Shown: one piece after another, positions 1 through 6,961 of the stretch
Numbering within the stretch: the first letter of the stretch is position 1
How the letters are laid out: each line of letters opens with the position of its first letter
DNA from: Carnobacterium_A sp049673005
Lineage (GTDB): Bacteria; Bacillota; Bacilli; Lactobacillales; Carnobacteriaceae
Assembly: GCF_049673005.1 (NCBI RefSeq)
Contig: NZ_JBATXB010000103.1
Coordinates: 1 to 15,229 of the forward strand
DNA length: 15,229 nt
Direction: 5' to 3'
Position numbers and translations under genes: made by a program
The notes under the pieces: generated by a model
The model's input: only the letters and a program-made list of their open reading frames with translations
What the model was told of the DNA's origin: nothing
Databases searched by the model: none

Positions 1-231
1 GATAATGCAGTAGGTTTAGAGAATGAGCTCCATAAAAAATTATCAAATCAAAGAATTAATAAAGTAAATTATAGAAAAGAATTTTTTAGAGTAGATATAC
101 TCGAACTTGAAAACTTAGTAGGTGAAATTGATCCAACAGCTGAATTTAATAAAACAATGTTTGCAGAAGAGTACAGTCAAACCTTAGCATTGGAAGAAAA
201 TTTAATAATAGAAAGCATAGAGCTTATATAA
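1..231 (+). CDS. C-terminal fragment of a GIY-YIG/MUG113 (DUF4041-type) nuclease-like protein, 5' part outside window
   Basis: An open frame enters from the left edge in frame 1 and stops at TAA 229-231, giving 76 residues. The fragment reads DNAVGLENELHKKL, then RINKVNYRKEFFRVDI. This 'DA..LE..LH......(R)(V/I)NKVN.RKEFF.V' pattern is characteristic of the MUG113/T5orf172 branch of the GIY-YIG superfamily, which forms the C-terminus of DUF4041 proteins. In that fold the glutamate of the LE..LH helix belongs to the metal/catalytic site. Such proteins are common in prophages, plasmids and integrative elements of Firmicutes; their cellular role is not settled. The N-terminal part, often a long coiled coil, lies outside the window. 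The gene ends 21 bases before a strong terminator and converges on tRNA-Arg. Family assignment is by motif memory only, so it could be another GIY-YIG relative. Confidence 0.72.
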   Translation, partial: DNAVGLENELHKKLSNQRINKVNYRKEFFRVDILELENLVGEIDPTAEFNKTMFAEEYSQTLALEENLIIESIELI

Positions 232-251
232 TTAATAGTATTAGATATTAT

Positions 252-291
252 AAAAAGGTTCAGTCAATTTTTAATTGACTGAACCTTTTTT
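252..291. terminator. Bidirectional rho-independent terminator
   Basis: An 18-bp perfect inverted repeat (252-269 against 273-290) with a 3-base loop is flanked by A5 on the left and T6 on the right. It can therefore end transcription of the GIY-YIG-type gene on + and of tRNA-Arg on -. Confidence 0.9.
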
Positions 292-385
292 GGTTAACTA
301 CATTCGTAATTTTAGATTTGTATTAAATTTCAAAAAAATCGAGACTTATAAAAATAAAGATAGCAACAAAAACCAACTACTTTAA

Positions 386-457
386 TGCCTCCTGAGGGAA
401 TCGAACCCCCATCTCAAGAACCGGAATCTTACGTGCTATCCATTACACCAAGGAGAC
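386..457 (-). tRNA. tRNA-Arg, anticodon CCG
   Basis: The 72-nt minus-strand sequence folds as a full cloverleaf. The acceptor stem is GTCTCCT with AGGAGGC (one G-T pair). The D stem is GTGT with GCAC. The anticodon stem is TAAGA with TCTTG around loop TTCCGGT, giving anticodon CCG, which reads the Arg codon CGG. The T stem is GGGGG with CCCTC around TTCGATT. The discriminator is A and no CCA is encoded, so CCA must be added after transcription, as for many Firmicutes tRNAs. The gene stands alone rather than in a tRNA array. Its 3' end faces the nuclease-like fragment at the left edge, the geometry expected when a tRNA 3' end serves as an integration site. No clear promoter is visible at 458-530. 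Confidence 0.95.
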
Positions 458-575
458 AAATCTAAATACTATCAACTAGCTTAGTTTAGCTGATTTCTCC
501 TAAAAAAACAAGAACTTTAAGTCGTATTCACTTTTAACATCCTGCTTACTATCTAAAAAAAATACCTATCCTTTG

Positions 576-584
576 TGTTACAAT
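576..584 (+). promoter_or_regulatory. Probable extended -10 promoter of rpoN
   Basis: TGTTACAAT matches TGn followed by a -10 hexamer (TACAAT, 579-584). No convincing -35 lies 16-18 bases upstream. The predicted start near 591 would leave a short leader before the ribosome site at 608-616. An alternative TATTAT at 596-601 would put the start inside the ribosome site and is less likely. Confidence 0.4.
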
Positions 585-622
585 AATGGCATGACTATTA
601 TTTTATCAAAGGAGGACGCTAT

Positions 623-1975
623 ATGAATTTTGAACAATCTTTTTCTCAACAACAAAACCAAGTTCAAAAAATGGCAATGACACAACAACTCCAACAATCT
701 ATTCAAATGCTGCAATACAATCAAGAAGATTTACTAGCCTTTTTGAACCAAAAAGCTCTAGGTAATCCTTTAATTGAAGTCAGCGTTCCTCAAGAACGAT
801 TAATTGAACATTTTCCGACAACCATTGCTTATAATCCCGATGACGATGAAACCAACTATATGAATCAGATTCCTGATACTTATTTATCTTTATTCGAATA
901 CGTCACTGAGCAGATACACTTAACTATGCGCGATACACGATTAAGAGAGTTGGTCATTTGGCTTAGTGAATATTTGGATACCAATGGTTATTTGACCATT
1001 AGCCTACATGATGCTGAAAAATTAACAAATGCTCAACCTCTTCAAATTCTTGATGCGTTAGTTTTACTTCAACAATTAGAGCCCGCAGGTGTCGGTGCTA
1101 GAAATTTACAAGAATGTCTCATGCTTCAAACAGAGCGACATGAAGATGCGCCAAATATGGCCTACATTATCTTAGAAGAAGAGTTCGAACTTTTTACAAC
1201 TCGTAAATGGAAAGAAATTACTAGAAAATTAGATATTTCTTTAAATGAAATTCAGCTCATTTCAGATTTCATCCAAACTTTAACTCCCTATCCCGGTGCT
1301 TTATTTAACGGAGAGACTGATCAGTTTTTAAAACCTGATTTATTTGTTGAAGTAGAATTAAATGAACTAAAAGTTATCTCTATTAAGTCTGGATTACCTG
1401 TAATATCCTTTCAAACTGCTTACTTTGAAGACATGATGAAAGTAAAAGATAAAGATGTAACTCATTTTATCAAAGAAAAACAAGCCGAGTACGAATGGCT
1501 TCAACGTAGCCTTACACAAAGAGGGGATACAATTTTACGAGTGGGTACAGCTATCGTAAAGAAACAAAAAGAATTTTTCATTCTTCCGGAACATCCTATA
1601 CAACCATTAATTTTAAAAGATATTGCAGCAGAACTAGATATTCACGAATCGACCGTTAGCCGTTCTATTAACGATAAGTATTTAGAAACAACTTTTGGCA
1701 TTTTTGAATTAAAACATTTCTTTACAAATGCTTTAACTACTAAAACAACTAATGATTCCGATCAAAATCAGCCAGATTTAGTCTCTACAAATGAAGTTAA
1801 AAAGAAACTAACTCGTTTCATTGATGCAGAAAATAAACAAAAACCTTTGTCTGATCAAAAATTAGCTGAGCTGTTATCAAAAGAAGGTATTGAAATATCA
1901 CGTAGAACAGTAGCTAAGTATCGTGAATCTCTTTTTATTCCTACCTCTCTTAAACGTAAACGCTTTGAAGCTTAA
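623..1975 (+). CDS. rpoN: RNA polymerase sigma-54 factor
   Basis: This is the alternative sigma factor that directs core RNA polymerase to -24/-12 promoters and needs an ATP-dependent enhancer-binding activator to open them. Visible features are: a glutamine-rich region I (residues 1-50, with TQQLQQSIQML) that contacts the activator; a short acidic region II (about 55-85); a core-binding domain with LEPAGVGARNLQECL (152-166); a helix-turn-helix containing HESTVSRSINDKYLET (341-356); and the RpoN box SRRTVAKYRE (426-435) that reads the -24 element. At 450 residues it is full length. The ATG follows AAAGGAGGA at 608-616. The gene is monocistronic and convergent with the whiA operon. In low-GC Gram-positives sigma-54 usually controls sugar phosphotransferase operons through LevR/ManR-type activators. 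No such activator or target lies in this window. Confidence 0.97.
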   Translation: MNFEQSFSQQQNQVQKMAMTQQLQQSIQMLQYNQEDLLAFLNQKALGNPLIEVSVPQERLIEHFPTTIAYNPDDDETNYMNQIPDTYLSLFEYVTEQIHLTMRDTRLRELVIWLSEYLDTNGYLTISLHDAEKLTNAQPLQILDALVLLQQLEPAGVGARNLQECLMLQTERHEDAPNMAYIILEEEFELFTTRKWKEITRKLDISLNEIQLISDFIQTLTPYPGALFNGETDQFLKPDLFVEVELNELKVISIKSGLPVISFQTAYFEDMMKVKDKDVTHFIKEKQAEYEWLQRSLTQRGDTILRVGTAIVKKQKEFFILPEHPIQPLILKDIAAELDIHESTVSRSINDKYLETTFGIFELKHFFTNALTTKTTNDSDQNQPDLVSTNEVKKKLTRFIDAENKQKPLSDQKLAELLSKEGIEISRRTVAKYRESLFIPTSLKRKRFEA

Positions 1976-1994
1976 TACCGGTTTCTAAAAAAAT

Positions 1995-2038
1995 AAAAAA
2001 AAGCTTGTAAAGAACGTTGTTCTTTAGAAGCTTTTTTT
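1995..2038. terminator. Bidirectional terminator between rpoN and whiA
   Basis: A two-part hairpin pairs AAAGAAC (2009-2015) with GTTCTTT (2019-2025), and below it AAAAGCTT (1999-2006) with AAGCTTTT (2028-2035), separated by one T-A pair and one G-G mismatch. A-rich and T-rich flanks serve both strands. The whiA stop codon (2037-2039) lies at its edge, so whiA translation ends at the base of its own terminator. Confidence 0.88.
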
Positions 2039-2993
2039 AAAGTCTGACACTAGTATTAACGGCTGGCTGGTTTCGCAATTTTTCTGCAATTTCATTTAAC
2101 CTACGTAAACGATGATTAATGCCTGACTTACTAATTTGGCCACTAGGAATCATTTCACCTAATTCCTTTAATGAAACTTCTGGCGATTGAAGCCTTGCTA
2201 AAGCAATTTCTTGTAACTTATCTGGTAGTTTGTCTAACCCCATTACATCATCAATAAATTTAATGCTCTCTATTTGTTTACTAGCTGCATCAATTGTTTT
2301 ATTTAAATTTGCATTTTCACAATTCACTAACCGGTTAACTGAGTTTCTCATATCTCGAACGATTCGCACATCTTCAAATTTTAACATTCCGCTTGTAGCA
2401 CCTATCAACGCTAAGAAATCAGCAATCTTTTCACCCTCTTTTAAATAAGTAATAAACCCATTGCGTCTTTCTAACGTCCGAGCATTCATATTAAAATAAT
2501 TCATCATCTGACAAATATCATCATTGTGTTCCGCATAGTTAGAATAAATTTCTAAATGATACCGACTAGTTTCCGGATTATTCACTGATCCACCTGCTAA
2601 AAAAGAGCCTCTTAAGTAAGAACGCATTTTTTGAGAGTTTGTCATGATTTCTTCTGGTACATGACTATGAATAATCATCCCGTCCATAATAGATAAGTCA
2701 GATAATACTTTTTGGGTGCCTCTTTTTAATCGAACTATATAAACATTATTTTTCTTTAATTTCATTTTGCGTCGAACTAGCAATTCACTTTCAACTGAAA
2801 AATGATCTTTTAAAAGGATATATATTCTTCTTGCAATCGCTGCATTTTCAGTTTGAATATTCAGCACGAATTTTTTATTTACTAAACTCACTGCTCCATT
2901 CATCCGAATTAAAGCCGCTAATTCTGCTCTAGCATGCTCACGATGAACTTCTAATTGAGTTAATTCTTTTTTTACCTCTGAAGCATAAGACAC
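2037..2993 (-). CDS. whiA: DNA-binding protein WhiA
   Basis: WhiA is conserved across Gram-positive bacteria. It has a LAGLIDADG-type N-terminal fold, without nuclease activity in studied members, and a C-terminal helix-turn-helix. In Streptomyces it drives sporulation genes; in Bacillus it affects cell division and chromosome segregation. Recognition rests on the N-terminus (SYASEVKKELTQLE, ELAALIRMNGAVSL, QTENAAIARRIY), SYLRGSFLAGGSVN in the middle, and the C-terminal segment with LARLQSPEVSLKELGEMI and ISKSGINHRLRRLNEIA. I start it at GTG 2993 (318 aa). A longer GTG frame from 3002 would begin inside the ribosome site AAAGGAGGT (3001-3009), whereas GTG 2993 sits 8 bases past AAAGGAGG and gives MSYASEVKKEL, matching Bacillus WhiA (MSFASETKKEL). 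It is the last gene of rapZ-glmR-whiA, 35 bases after glmR. Confidence 0.96.
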   Translation of the reverse strand: MSYASEVKKELTQLEVHREHARAELAALIRMNGAVSLVNKKFVLNIQTENAAIARRIYILLKDHFSVESELLVRRKMKLKKNNVYIVRLKRGTQKVLSDLSIMDGMIIHSHVPEEIMTNSQKMRSYLRGSFLAGGSVNNPETSRYHLEIYSNYAEHNDDICQMMNYFNMNARTLERRNGFITYLKEGEKIADFLALIGATSGMLKFEDVRIVRDMRNSVNRLVNCENANLNKTIDAASKQIESIKFIDDVMGLDKLPDKLQEIALARLQSPEVSLKELGEMIPSGQISKSGINHRLRRLNEIAEKLRNQPAVNTSVRL

Positions 2994-3000
2994 TATATCC

Positions 3001-3009
3001 ACCTCCTTT
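3001..3009 (-). promoter_or_regulatory. Ribosome binding site that fixes the whiA start
   Basis: The minus strand reads AAAGGAGGT. Its last bases overlap an upstream in-frame GTG (3000-3002), which therefore cannot be a normal start; GTG 2991-2993 is correctly spaced. Confidence 0.85.
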
Positions 3010-3028
3010 ACCTTTTTCTAGCAACTAT

Positions 3029-4042
3029 TTAAGCTTTAGCGTAACGAATACGATTGCTCTCATAAGCCAATCTGAATAATTCTTCTACTACTTTATTTCC
3101 ATCATGAAAAACACCTTCATCTCTAAATAAAAGAAAATTATCTGAAATAACGCGTGGAACTTCTTCTGATAGTCCAGTAAAGTTATGTGCAACTTGCACT
3201 AAATATTCATCATACTTTACGAGATTCACGTAATCATTGGGAACGTATTCGGTATTAACTAATACTGTATCAATAAATTTTTTACCTAAATGTTTATGCA
3301 GAACACTTACATGATCTGAGTCTGTGAAATTTTCTGTTTCACCTAGCTGAGTCATAATGTTGCAAATATAAACAACCTCAGCTTTCGTATCTACTACAGC
3401 TTGTCCTAAATCACCAATCATAAGATTGGGTAAGATGCTCGTAAATAAACTCCCTGGACCTAAAACAACCATATCTGCCCCGTGAATAGCTTCTAAAACT
3501 TCTCGTGATGCTTTAACTTCGTGATTGTCTTCATCGGCTGTTACAAAAACTTTTTCAATTTTTTTATTTACTTTTGCAATCTTAGATTCTCCCTCAACTT
3601 TTGACCCGTCCTCAAAAATTGCATGCAAAATCAAAGCTTCTTCTGCCGCTGGATAAACGTGTCCATCGACACCCATCATTTCCGCTAACAATTGAATAGC
3701 ATCAAAAATACTGCCCTGCATTTCTGCCATAGCCGCTATAATTAAATTGCCAATAGAATGGCCAGCTAAAAAATGGTCCTTACTGTCAAACCGATATTGA
3801 AAAATATCTTTATATTGTTCAGAAAGAGTAGATAGAGAAAGCAACACATTTCTAATATCTCCCGCTGGAACAACGTTTGCATAGTTTCGTAAAGAACCAC
3901 TGCTGCCCCCATCATCTGCAACCGTAACAACAGCCGTTACGTCTGCTTGCTTTGCTTTTAGCCCTTTTAATATAACAGGTAAACCGGTTCCGCCACCTAT
4001 TACAACAATTTTAGGTTTTCTCACTTTTTTCTCATTCATCAT
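3029..4042 (-). CDS. yvcK: UDP-GlcNAc-binding gluconeogenesis factor GlmR (YvcK/CuvA family)
   Basis: The protein has the 2-phospho-L-lactate transferase (CofD-like) fold, repurposed in Firmicutes as a sensor of UDP-GlcNAc. In Bacillus and Listeria it is needed for growth on gluconeogenic carbon and for envelope integrity, and it stimulates GlmS when UDP-GlcNAc is low. Visible motifs are the nucleotide loop IGGGTGLP (15-22), VADDGGSSGSLR (41-52), PAGDIRN (59-65), GHSIGNL (94-100) and LGPGSLFTSILPNL (194-207). At 337 residues it is slightly longer than usual because of a basic C-terminal tail. The start ATG overlaps the rapZ stop in an ATGA junction (4039-4042), and no strong ribosome site precedes it, so translation is probably coupled to rapZ. 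A second ATG follows immediately at 4039. Confidence 0.95.
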   Translation of the reverse strand: MMNEKKVRKPKIVVIGGGTGLPVILKGLKAKQADVTAVVTVADDGGSSGSLRNYANVVPAGDIRNVLLSLSTLSEQYKDIFQYRFDSKDHFLAGHSIGNLIIAAMAEMQGSIFDAIQLLAEMMGVDGHVYPAAEEALILHAIFEDGSKVEGESKIAKVNKKIEKVFVTADEDNHEVKASREVLEAIHGADMVVLGPGSLFTSILPNLMIGDLGQAVVDTKAEVVYICNIMTQLGETENFTDSDHVSVLHKHLGKKFIDTVLVNTEYVPNDYVNLVKYDEYLVQVAHNFTGLSEEVPRVISDNFLLFRDEGVFHDGNKVVEELFRLAYESNRIRYAKA

Positions 4043-4932
4043 GATCGATTGACCGTTTCTTTCACCTTATCTTTATCTCGATGTGTAATATGAACCGGGT
4101 ACCCATCCGTAGTAATTTTTTGTCCTATACGTTCTGTAAGTGCGACAGAACGATGTTTCCCACCTGTACAACCTATTGCTATCGTTACGTTATTTTTTCC
4201 TTCTTTTTTATAGCCAGGTAAAACAACATCTAGCAATTCAGTAAATTTACGATAAAAAACCTCTGTTTCAGGTTGTTTCATTACGTAATCATACACAGGT
4301 TTATCCACACCGGTTAAAGGTCTCAAGCTATCTACATAATGAGGGTTCGGTAAAAAACGTACATCCATTACCAAATCAGCATCAATCGGTAAGCCATATT
4401 TGAAACCAAAAGAAACCAATTCAATACGGAATAAATCTGCTCCAGCTTTTTCATTGAAAGTTGTTTGAATTTCTTCTCTTAATTTACGTGGAGTTAAATG
4501 GCTTGTATTAATGACTTTTTGAGCACGTCCCTTAATTTCATTAAGCAATTCGCGTTCTTTTCTAATTCCTTCTATCACACGATCATTCATCGCTAATGGA
4601 TGAGTTCTTCTTGTTTCTTTATAACGAGAAACTAGCTCTTCATCTTCTGCTTCTAAAAATAAAATTTTCGTTGTAATAAAAGTAGTATTGTCCATACCTT
4701 CCAAGGCAGTAATGATTTCATCAAAAAATGCCCGCGAGCGTAAATCAATTACCAACGCGATTTTAGTTAATTTCCCAGATTCTCTAACTAACTCCCAAAA
4801 TTTAGGCAATAAACTCGGTGGCATATTGTCTACACAGAAATACCCCATATCTTCAAAGCTCTGCATAGCTACTGTTTTACCTGCACCGCTCATACCTGTA
4901 ATAATTACTAATTCTAAATTTTCTACCATCAT
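4039..4932 (-). CDS. rapZ: RNase adapter/nucleotide-binding protein RapZ (YvcJ)
   Basis: This is a P-loop ATP/GTP-binding protein. In E. coli RapZ delivers the small RNA GlmZ to RNase E and senses glucosamine-6-phosphate. The Gram-positive homologue YvcJ lacks that RNA target and is linked to competence and to GlmR. Visible motifs are Walker A GMSGAGKT (13-20), MGYFCVDNMPPSLLP (29-43), SRYKETRRTHPL (102-113), and the C-terminal domain with SFGFKYG (174-180), DVRFLPNP (190-197) and GCTGGKHRSV (254-263), the conserved substrate-binding region. I choose ATG 4932 (297 aa): a GTG at 4938 directly abuts the ribosome site AAGGAGA (4939-4945), whereas ATG 4932 lies 7 bases past AAGGAG; ATG 4929 is also possible. 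It is the first gene of rapZ-glmR-whiA. Confidence 0.95.
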   Translation of the reverse strand: MMVENLELVIITGMSGAGKTVAMQSFEDMGYFCVDNMPPSLLPKFWELVRESGKLTKIALVIDLRSRAFFDEIITALEGMDNTTFITTKILFLEAEDEELVSRYKETRRTHPLAMNDRVIEGIRKERELLNEIKGRAQKVINTSHLTPRKLREEIQTTFNEKAGADLFRIELVSFGFKYGLPIDADLVMDVRFLPNPHYVDSLRPLTGVDKPVYDYVMKQPETEVFYRKFTELLDVVLPGYKKEGKNNVTIAIGCTGGKHRSVALTERIGQKITTDGYPVHITHRDKDKVKETVNRS

Positions 4933-4938
4933 TGGCAC

Positions 4939-4945
4939 TCTCCTT
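4939..4945 (-). promoter_or_regulatory. Ribosome binding site that fixes the rapZ start
   Basis: The minus strand reads AAGGAGA, immediately followed by an in-frame GTG with no spacing. The ATG at 4930-4932 has normal spacing. Confidence 0.8.
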
Positions 4946-4974
4946 CGAGTTGTCCTTTTGCTAATATCCTACTT

Positions 4975-5003
4975 ATTATAACATTCCGGGTGTGTCATGT
5001 ATA
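4975..5003 (-). promoter_or_regulatory. Promoter of the rapZ-glmR-whiA operon
   Basis: On the minus strand there is a perfect -10 TATAAT (4980-4975) with an upstream TG one base away (extended -10), a 17-base spacer, and a -35 TATACA (5003-4998, four of six matches). It lies about 43 bases before the rapZ start. Confidence 0.8.
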
Positions 5004-5035
5004 GCTAAGTTTCGTTATTAGTTCACTATCAATAG

Positions 5036-5072
5036 ATAAAAACCATGATAAGCTAATCAGCTCACCATGGTT
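5036..5072 (-). terminator. Terminator of pgcA
   Basis: The minus strand forms a 14-bp stem from AACCATGGTGAGCT and AGCTTATCATGGTT (5041-5072), closing on loop GATT. Two G-T pairs form only in the minus-strand RNA, which sets the direction. The following T5 run is short. Confidence 0.75.
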
Positions 5073-5082
5073 CTTATATAAA

Positions 5083-6810
5083 TTAATCTTTTACTACGAT
5101 TTCAATCGTCTCTTCAAAATCGCCTAGTTTTCTATTCACTTCACTTGCAGAGGTTGCAAAAGATCCAATGTAGAATTTTATTTTTGGCTCTGTGCCTGAA
5201 GGTCGGATAGCTAACCAACTACCATCTACCATTTTATATTTCAAAACATTTGAGGAAGGCATATCGATTGTTTCCTTAGTCCCGTCTCTATATGTGCGTT
5301 CTCTTTTTTCAAAATCTTCTACACACTCTACACCTATTCCTGCAAATTCTCTTGGTGCTTCTTTCCGGAATCTTGCAATTAATTCTTTTATTTTCCCAGC
5401 GCCTTCAATCCCATCCATTGTCATAGAAATTGTTTTCTCTTTGTAATAACCAAATTCATGATACAGATCTTGGAGTCCATCATAAAGTGTTTTATCTTGT
5501 TCTTTGTAAAAAGCTGTCACTTCAGCAATTAAAACAAGTGCTTGGATTGCATCTTTATCACGAACAAAAGGCTTAACTAAGTAGCCATAACTTTCTTCAA
5601 AACCAAATAAGAAGGTTTGACTATCATCAGATTCATATTGTTTAATTTTTTCTGCAATAAATTTAAATCCTGTCAATACATCAACCATCTTCATTCCAAA
5701 ATGTTCTGTAATAACTGTTGATAATTCACTCGAAACAATCGATTTTAAAACGACACCATTCTCTATTAAAGTTCCTTTTTCTTTTTGAACCGATAGTAAG
5801 TAATAAAGCATCAAACTAGCAATTTGATTACCTGTTAAAACTTCATAGTTTCCAACAGTCGTTTTAACCGCTATTCCTAAACGATCTGCATCAGGATCTG
5901 TTGCAACTAATATATCCGCATCAATTTCTTTCCCTAAGCGAAGTGCGTATTCAAATGCTGCTGGATCTTCTGGATTTGGCGATTTCACTGTAGAAAAATC
6001 TGGATCAGCAATCGCTTGTTCTGGAACTATTGTAATTCCTTTAAAGCCTGCATTAGCTAAAGCGCGTTCACCGAGCATCTGCCCTGTACCATGTAGCGGT
6101 GTGAAGACAAGTTTCATCTTGTCGCTCATTCGTTTAATTAATTCAGTATCAATCGTTACGGCCTTCACTTGCTCAAGGTACAATTGATCCATTTCTTCAC
6201 CTAAAATAGTTAGAAGTCCCTTTGATTTAAGTTCCTCTTCTGATACTACGGAAACAGTTAGACTATTCTCAACATTTCTCACATACGAAGTTAAAGCATC
6301 TGCTTCTTTTGGAGGCATTTGTCCACCATCTTCGCCATATACCTTATAGCCATTATAAGATGCTGGATTGTGGCTAGCGGTAATCATAATTCCAGCATAC
6401 GCATTTAGCTGACGTACAGCGAAAGACAATTCTGGAGTAGGACGTAAGCTTTCAAAAACAAAAGCTGGAATATTATGTGCACCTAATGTTTTTGCAGCTT
6501 CCATAGCAAATTCTGGAGATTGATGTCTTGAATCGTATGCAATCGCAACACCTCTTTTTTTCGTTTCGTCTCCTAAACTATCCATAAATAACGCTAACCC
6601 TTCAGTGGCTTGACGAATTGTGTATTGATTCATGCGGTTAATCCCAACTCCAATTATTCCACGCATGCCTGCCGTACCAAATTCCAAAGGAGCATAAAAG
6701 GCATCTTCTAATTTATGGTTATCTCCTTTTAAGCTAAGTAATTCAGCTTTTAACGTTTCATCTAACGGTTCATAATTATCCCAAACTTCATAGGTTTGTT
6801 CCCAAGTCAT
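5083..6810 (-). CDS. pgcA: Phosphoglucomutase / phosphohexomutase, alpha-D-phosphohexomutase superfamily
   Basis: The enzyme interconverts glucose-6-phosphate and glucose-1-phosphate (possibly mannose phosphates too) in the cytoplasm. It feeds UDP-glucose synthesis by GalU for glycolipids, teichoic acid decoration and polysaccharides. All four active-site segments are intact: the phosphoserine loop TASHNPASYNGYKVY (phospho-Ser at 146), the Mg2+ loop DPDADR (305-310), the sugar-selectivity loop GFEESYGY (403-410) and the phosphate-binding loop RPSGTEPK (536-543). Length 575 matches Bacillus PgcA. ATG 6810 follows AAAGGATG. The gene has its own promoter and terminator, so it is monocistronic, separate from galU about 2 kb away. 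Sequence alone does not settle preference for glucose over mannose; the GFEESYGY loop and length favour glucose. Confidence 0.94.
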   Translation of the reverse strand: MTWEQTYEVWDNYEPLDETLKAELLSLKGDNHKLEDAFYAPLEFGTAGMRGIIGVGINRMNQYTIRQATEGLALFMDSLGDETKKRGVAIAYDSRHQSPEFAMEAAKTLGAHNIPAFVFESLRPTPELSFAVRQLNAYAGIMITASHNPASYNGYKVYGEDGGQMPPKEADALTSYVRNVENSLTVSVVSEEELKSKGLLTILGEEMDQLYLEQVKAVTIDTELIKRMSDKMKLVFTPLHGTGQMLGERALANAGFKGITIVPEQAIADPDFSTVKSPNPEDPAAFEYALRLGKEIDADILVATDPDADRLGIAVKTTVGNYEVLTGNQIASLMLYYLLSVQKEKGTLIENGVVLKSIVSSELSTVITEHFGMKMVDVLTGFKFIAEKIKQYESDDSQTFLFGFEESYGYLVKPFVRDKDAIQALVLIAEVTAFYKEQDKTLYDGLQDLYHEFGYYKEKTISMTMDGIEGAGKIKELIARFRKEAPREFAGIGVECVEDFEKRERTYRDGTKETIDMPSSNVLKYKMVDGSWLAIRPSGTEPKIKFYIGSFATSASEVNRKLGDFEETIEIVVKD

Positions 6811-6863
6811 ATTTAATCATCCTTTGCTATTTTATGAAAAACGCTTAAATTGCTCTTTTTACA

Positions 6864-6872
6864 AGTATACCA
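6864..6872 (-). promoter_or_regulatory. Extended -10 promoter of pgcA
   Basis: The minus strand reads TGGTATACT, that is TGn plus -10 TATACT. No good -35 is present at 16-18 bases, consistent with an extended -10 promoter. It lies about 54 bases before the pgcA start. Confidence 0.6.
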
Positions 6873-6906
6873 TTTATCTATTCTTCTTTCATCAAAATAA
6901 CTTCGT

Positions 6907-6949
6907 AAAAAAAAGCAAGAAACCAGGAAATTATCCTTGTTTCTTGCTT
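6907..6949 (-). terminator. Terminator of trxB
   Basis: The minus strand forms an 11-bp perfect stem, AAGCAAGAAAC with GTTTCTTGCTT, plus three more pairs after one mismatch, and is followed by a T8 tract. It starts 13 bases after the trxB stop. Confidence 0.93.
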
Positions 6950-6961
6950 GATAGAGTTAAC

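Noticed and set aside
458..560. Promoter for tRNA-Arg upstream of 457
   Set aside because: TAGTAT-like bases near the tRNA 5' end have no matching -35 at acceptable spacing, so I do not call it.
4932..4948. TTGGCAC-N5-TTCGA on the + strand, resembling a sigma-54 -24/-12 promoter near rpoN
   Set aside because: The required GC of the -12 element is CG here, it faces antisense to pgcA, and the bases are explained as the complement of the rapZ start and ribosome site.
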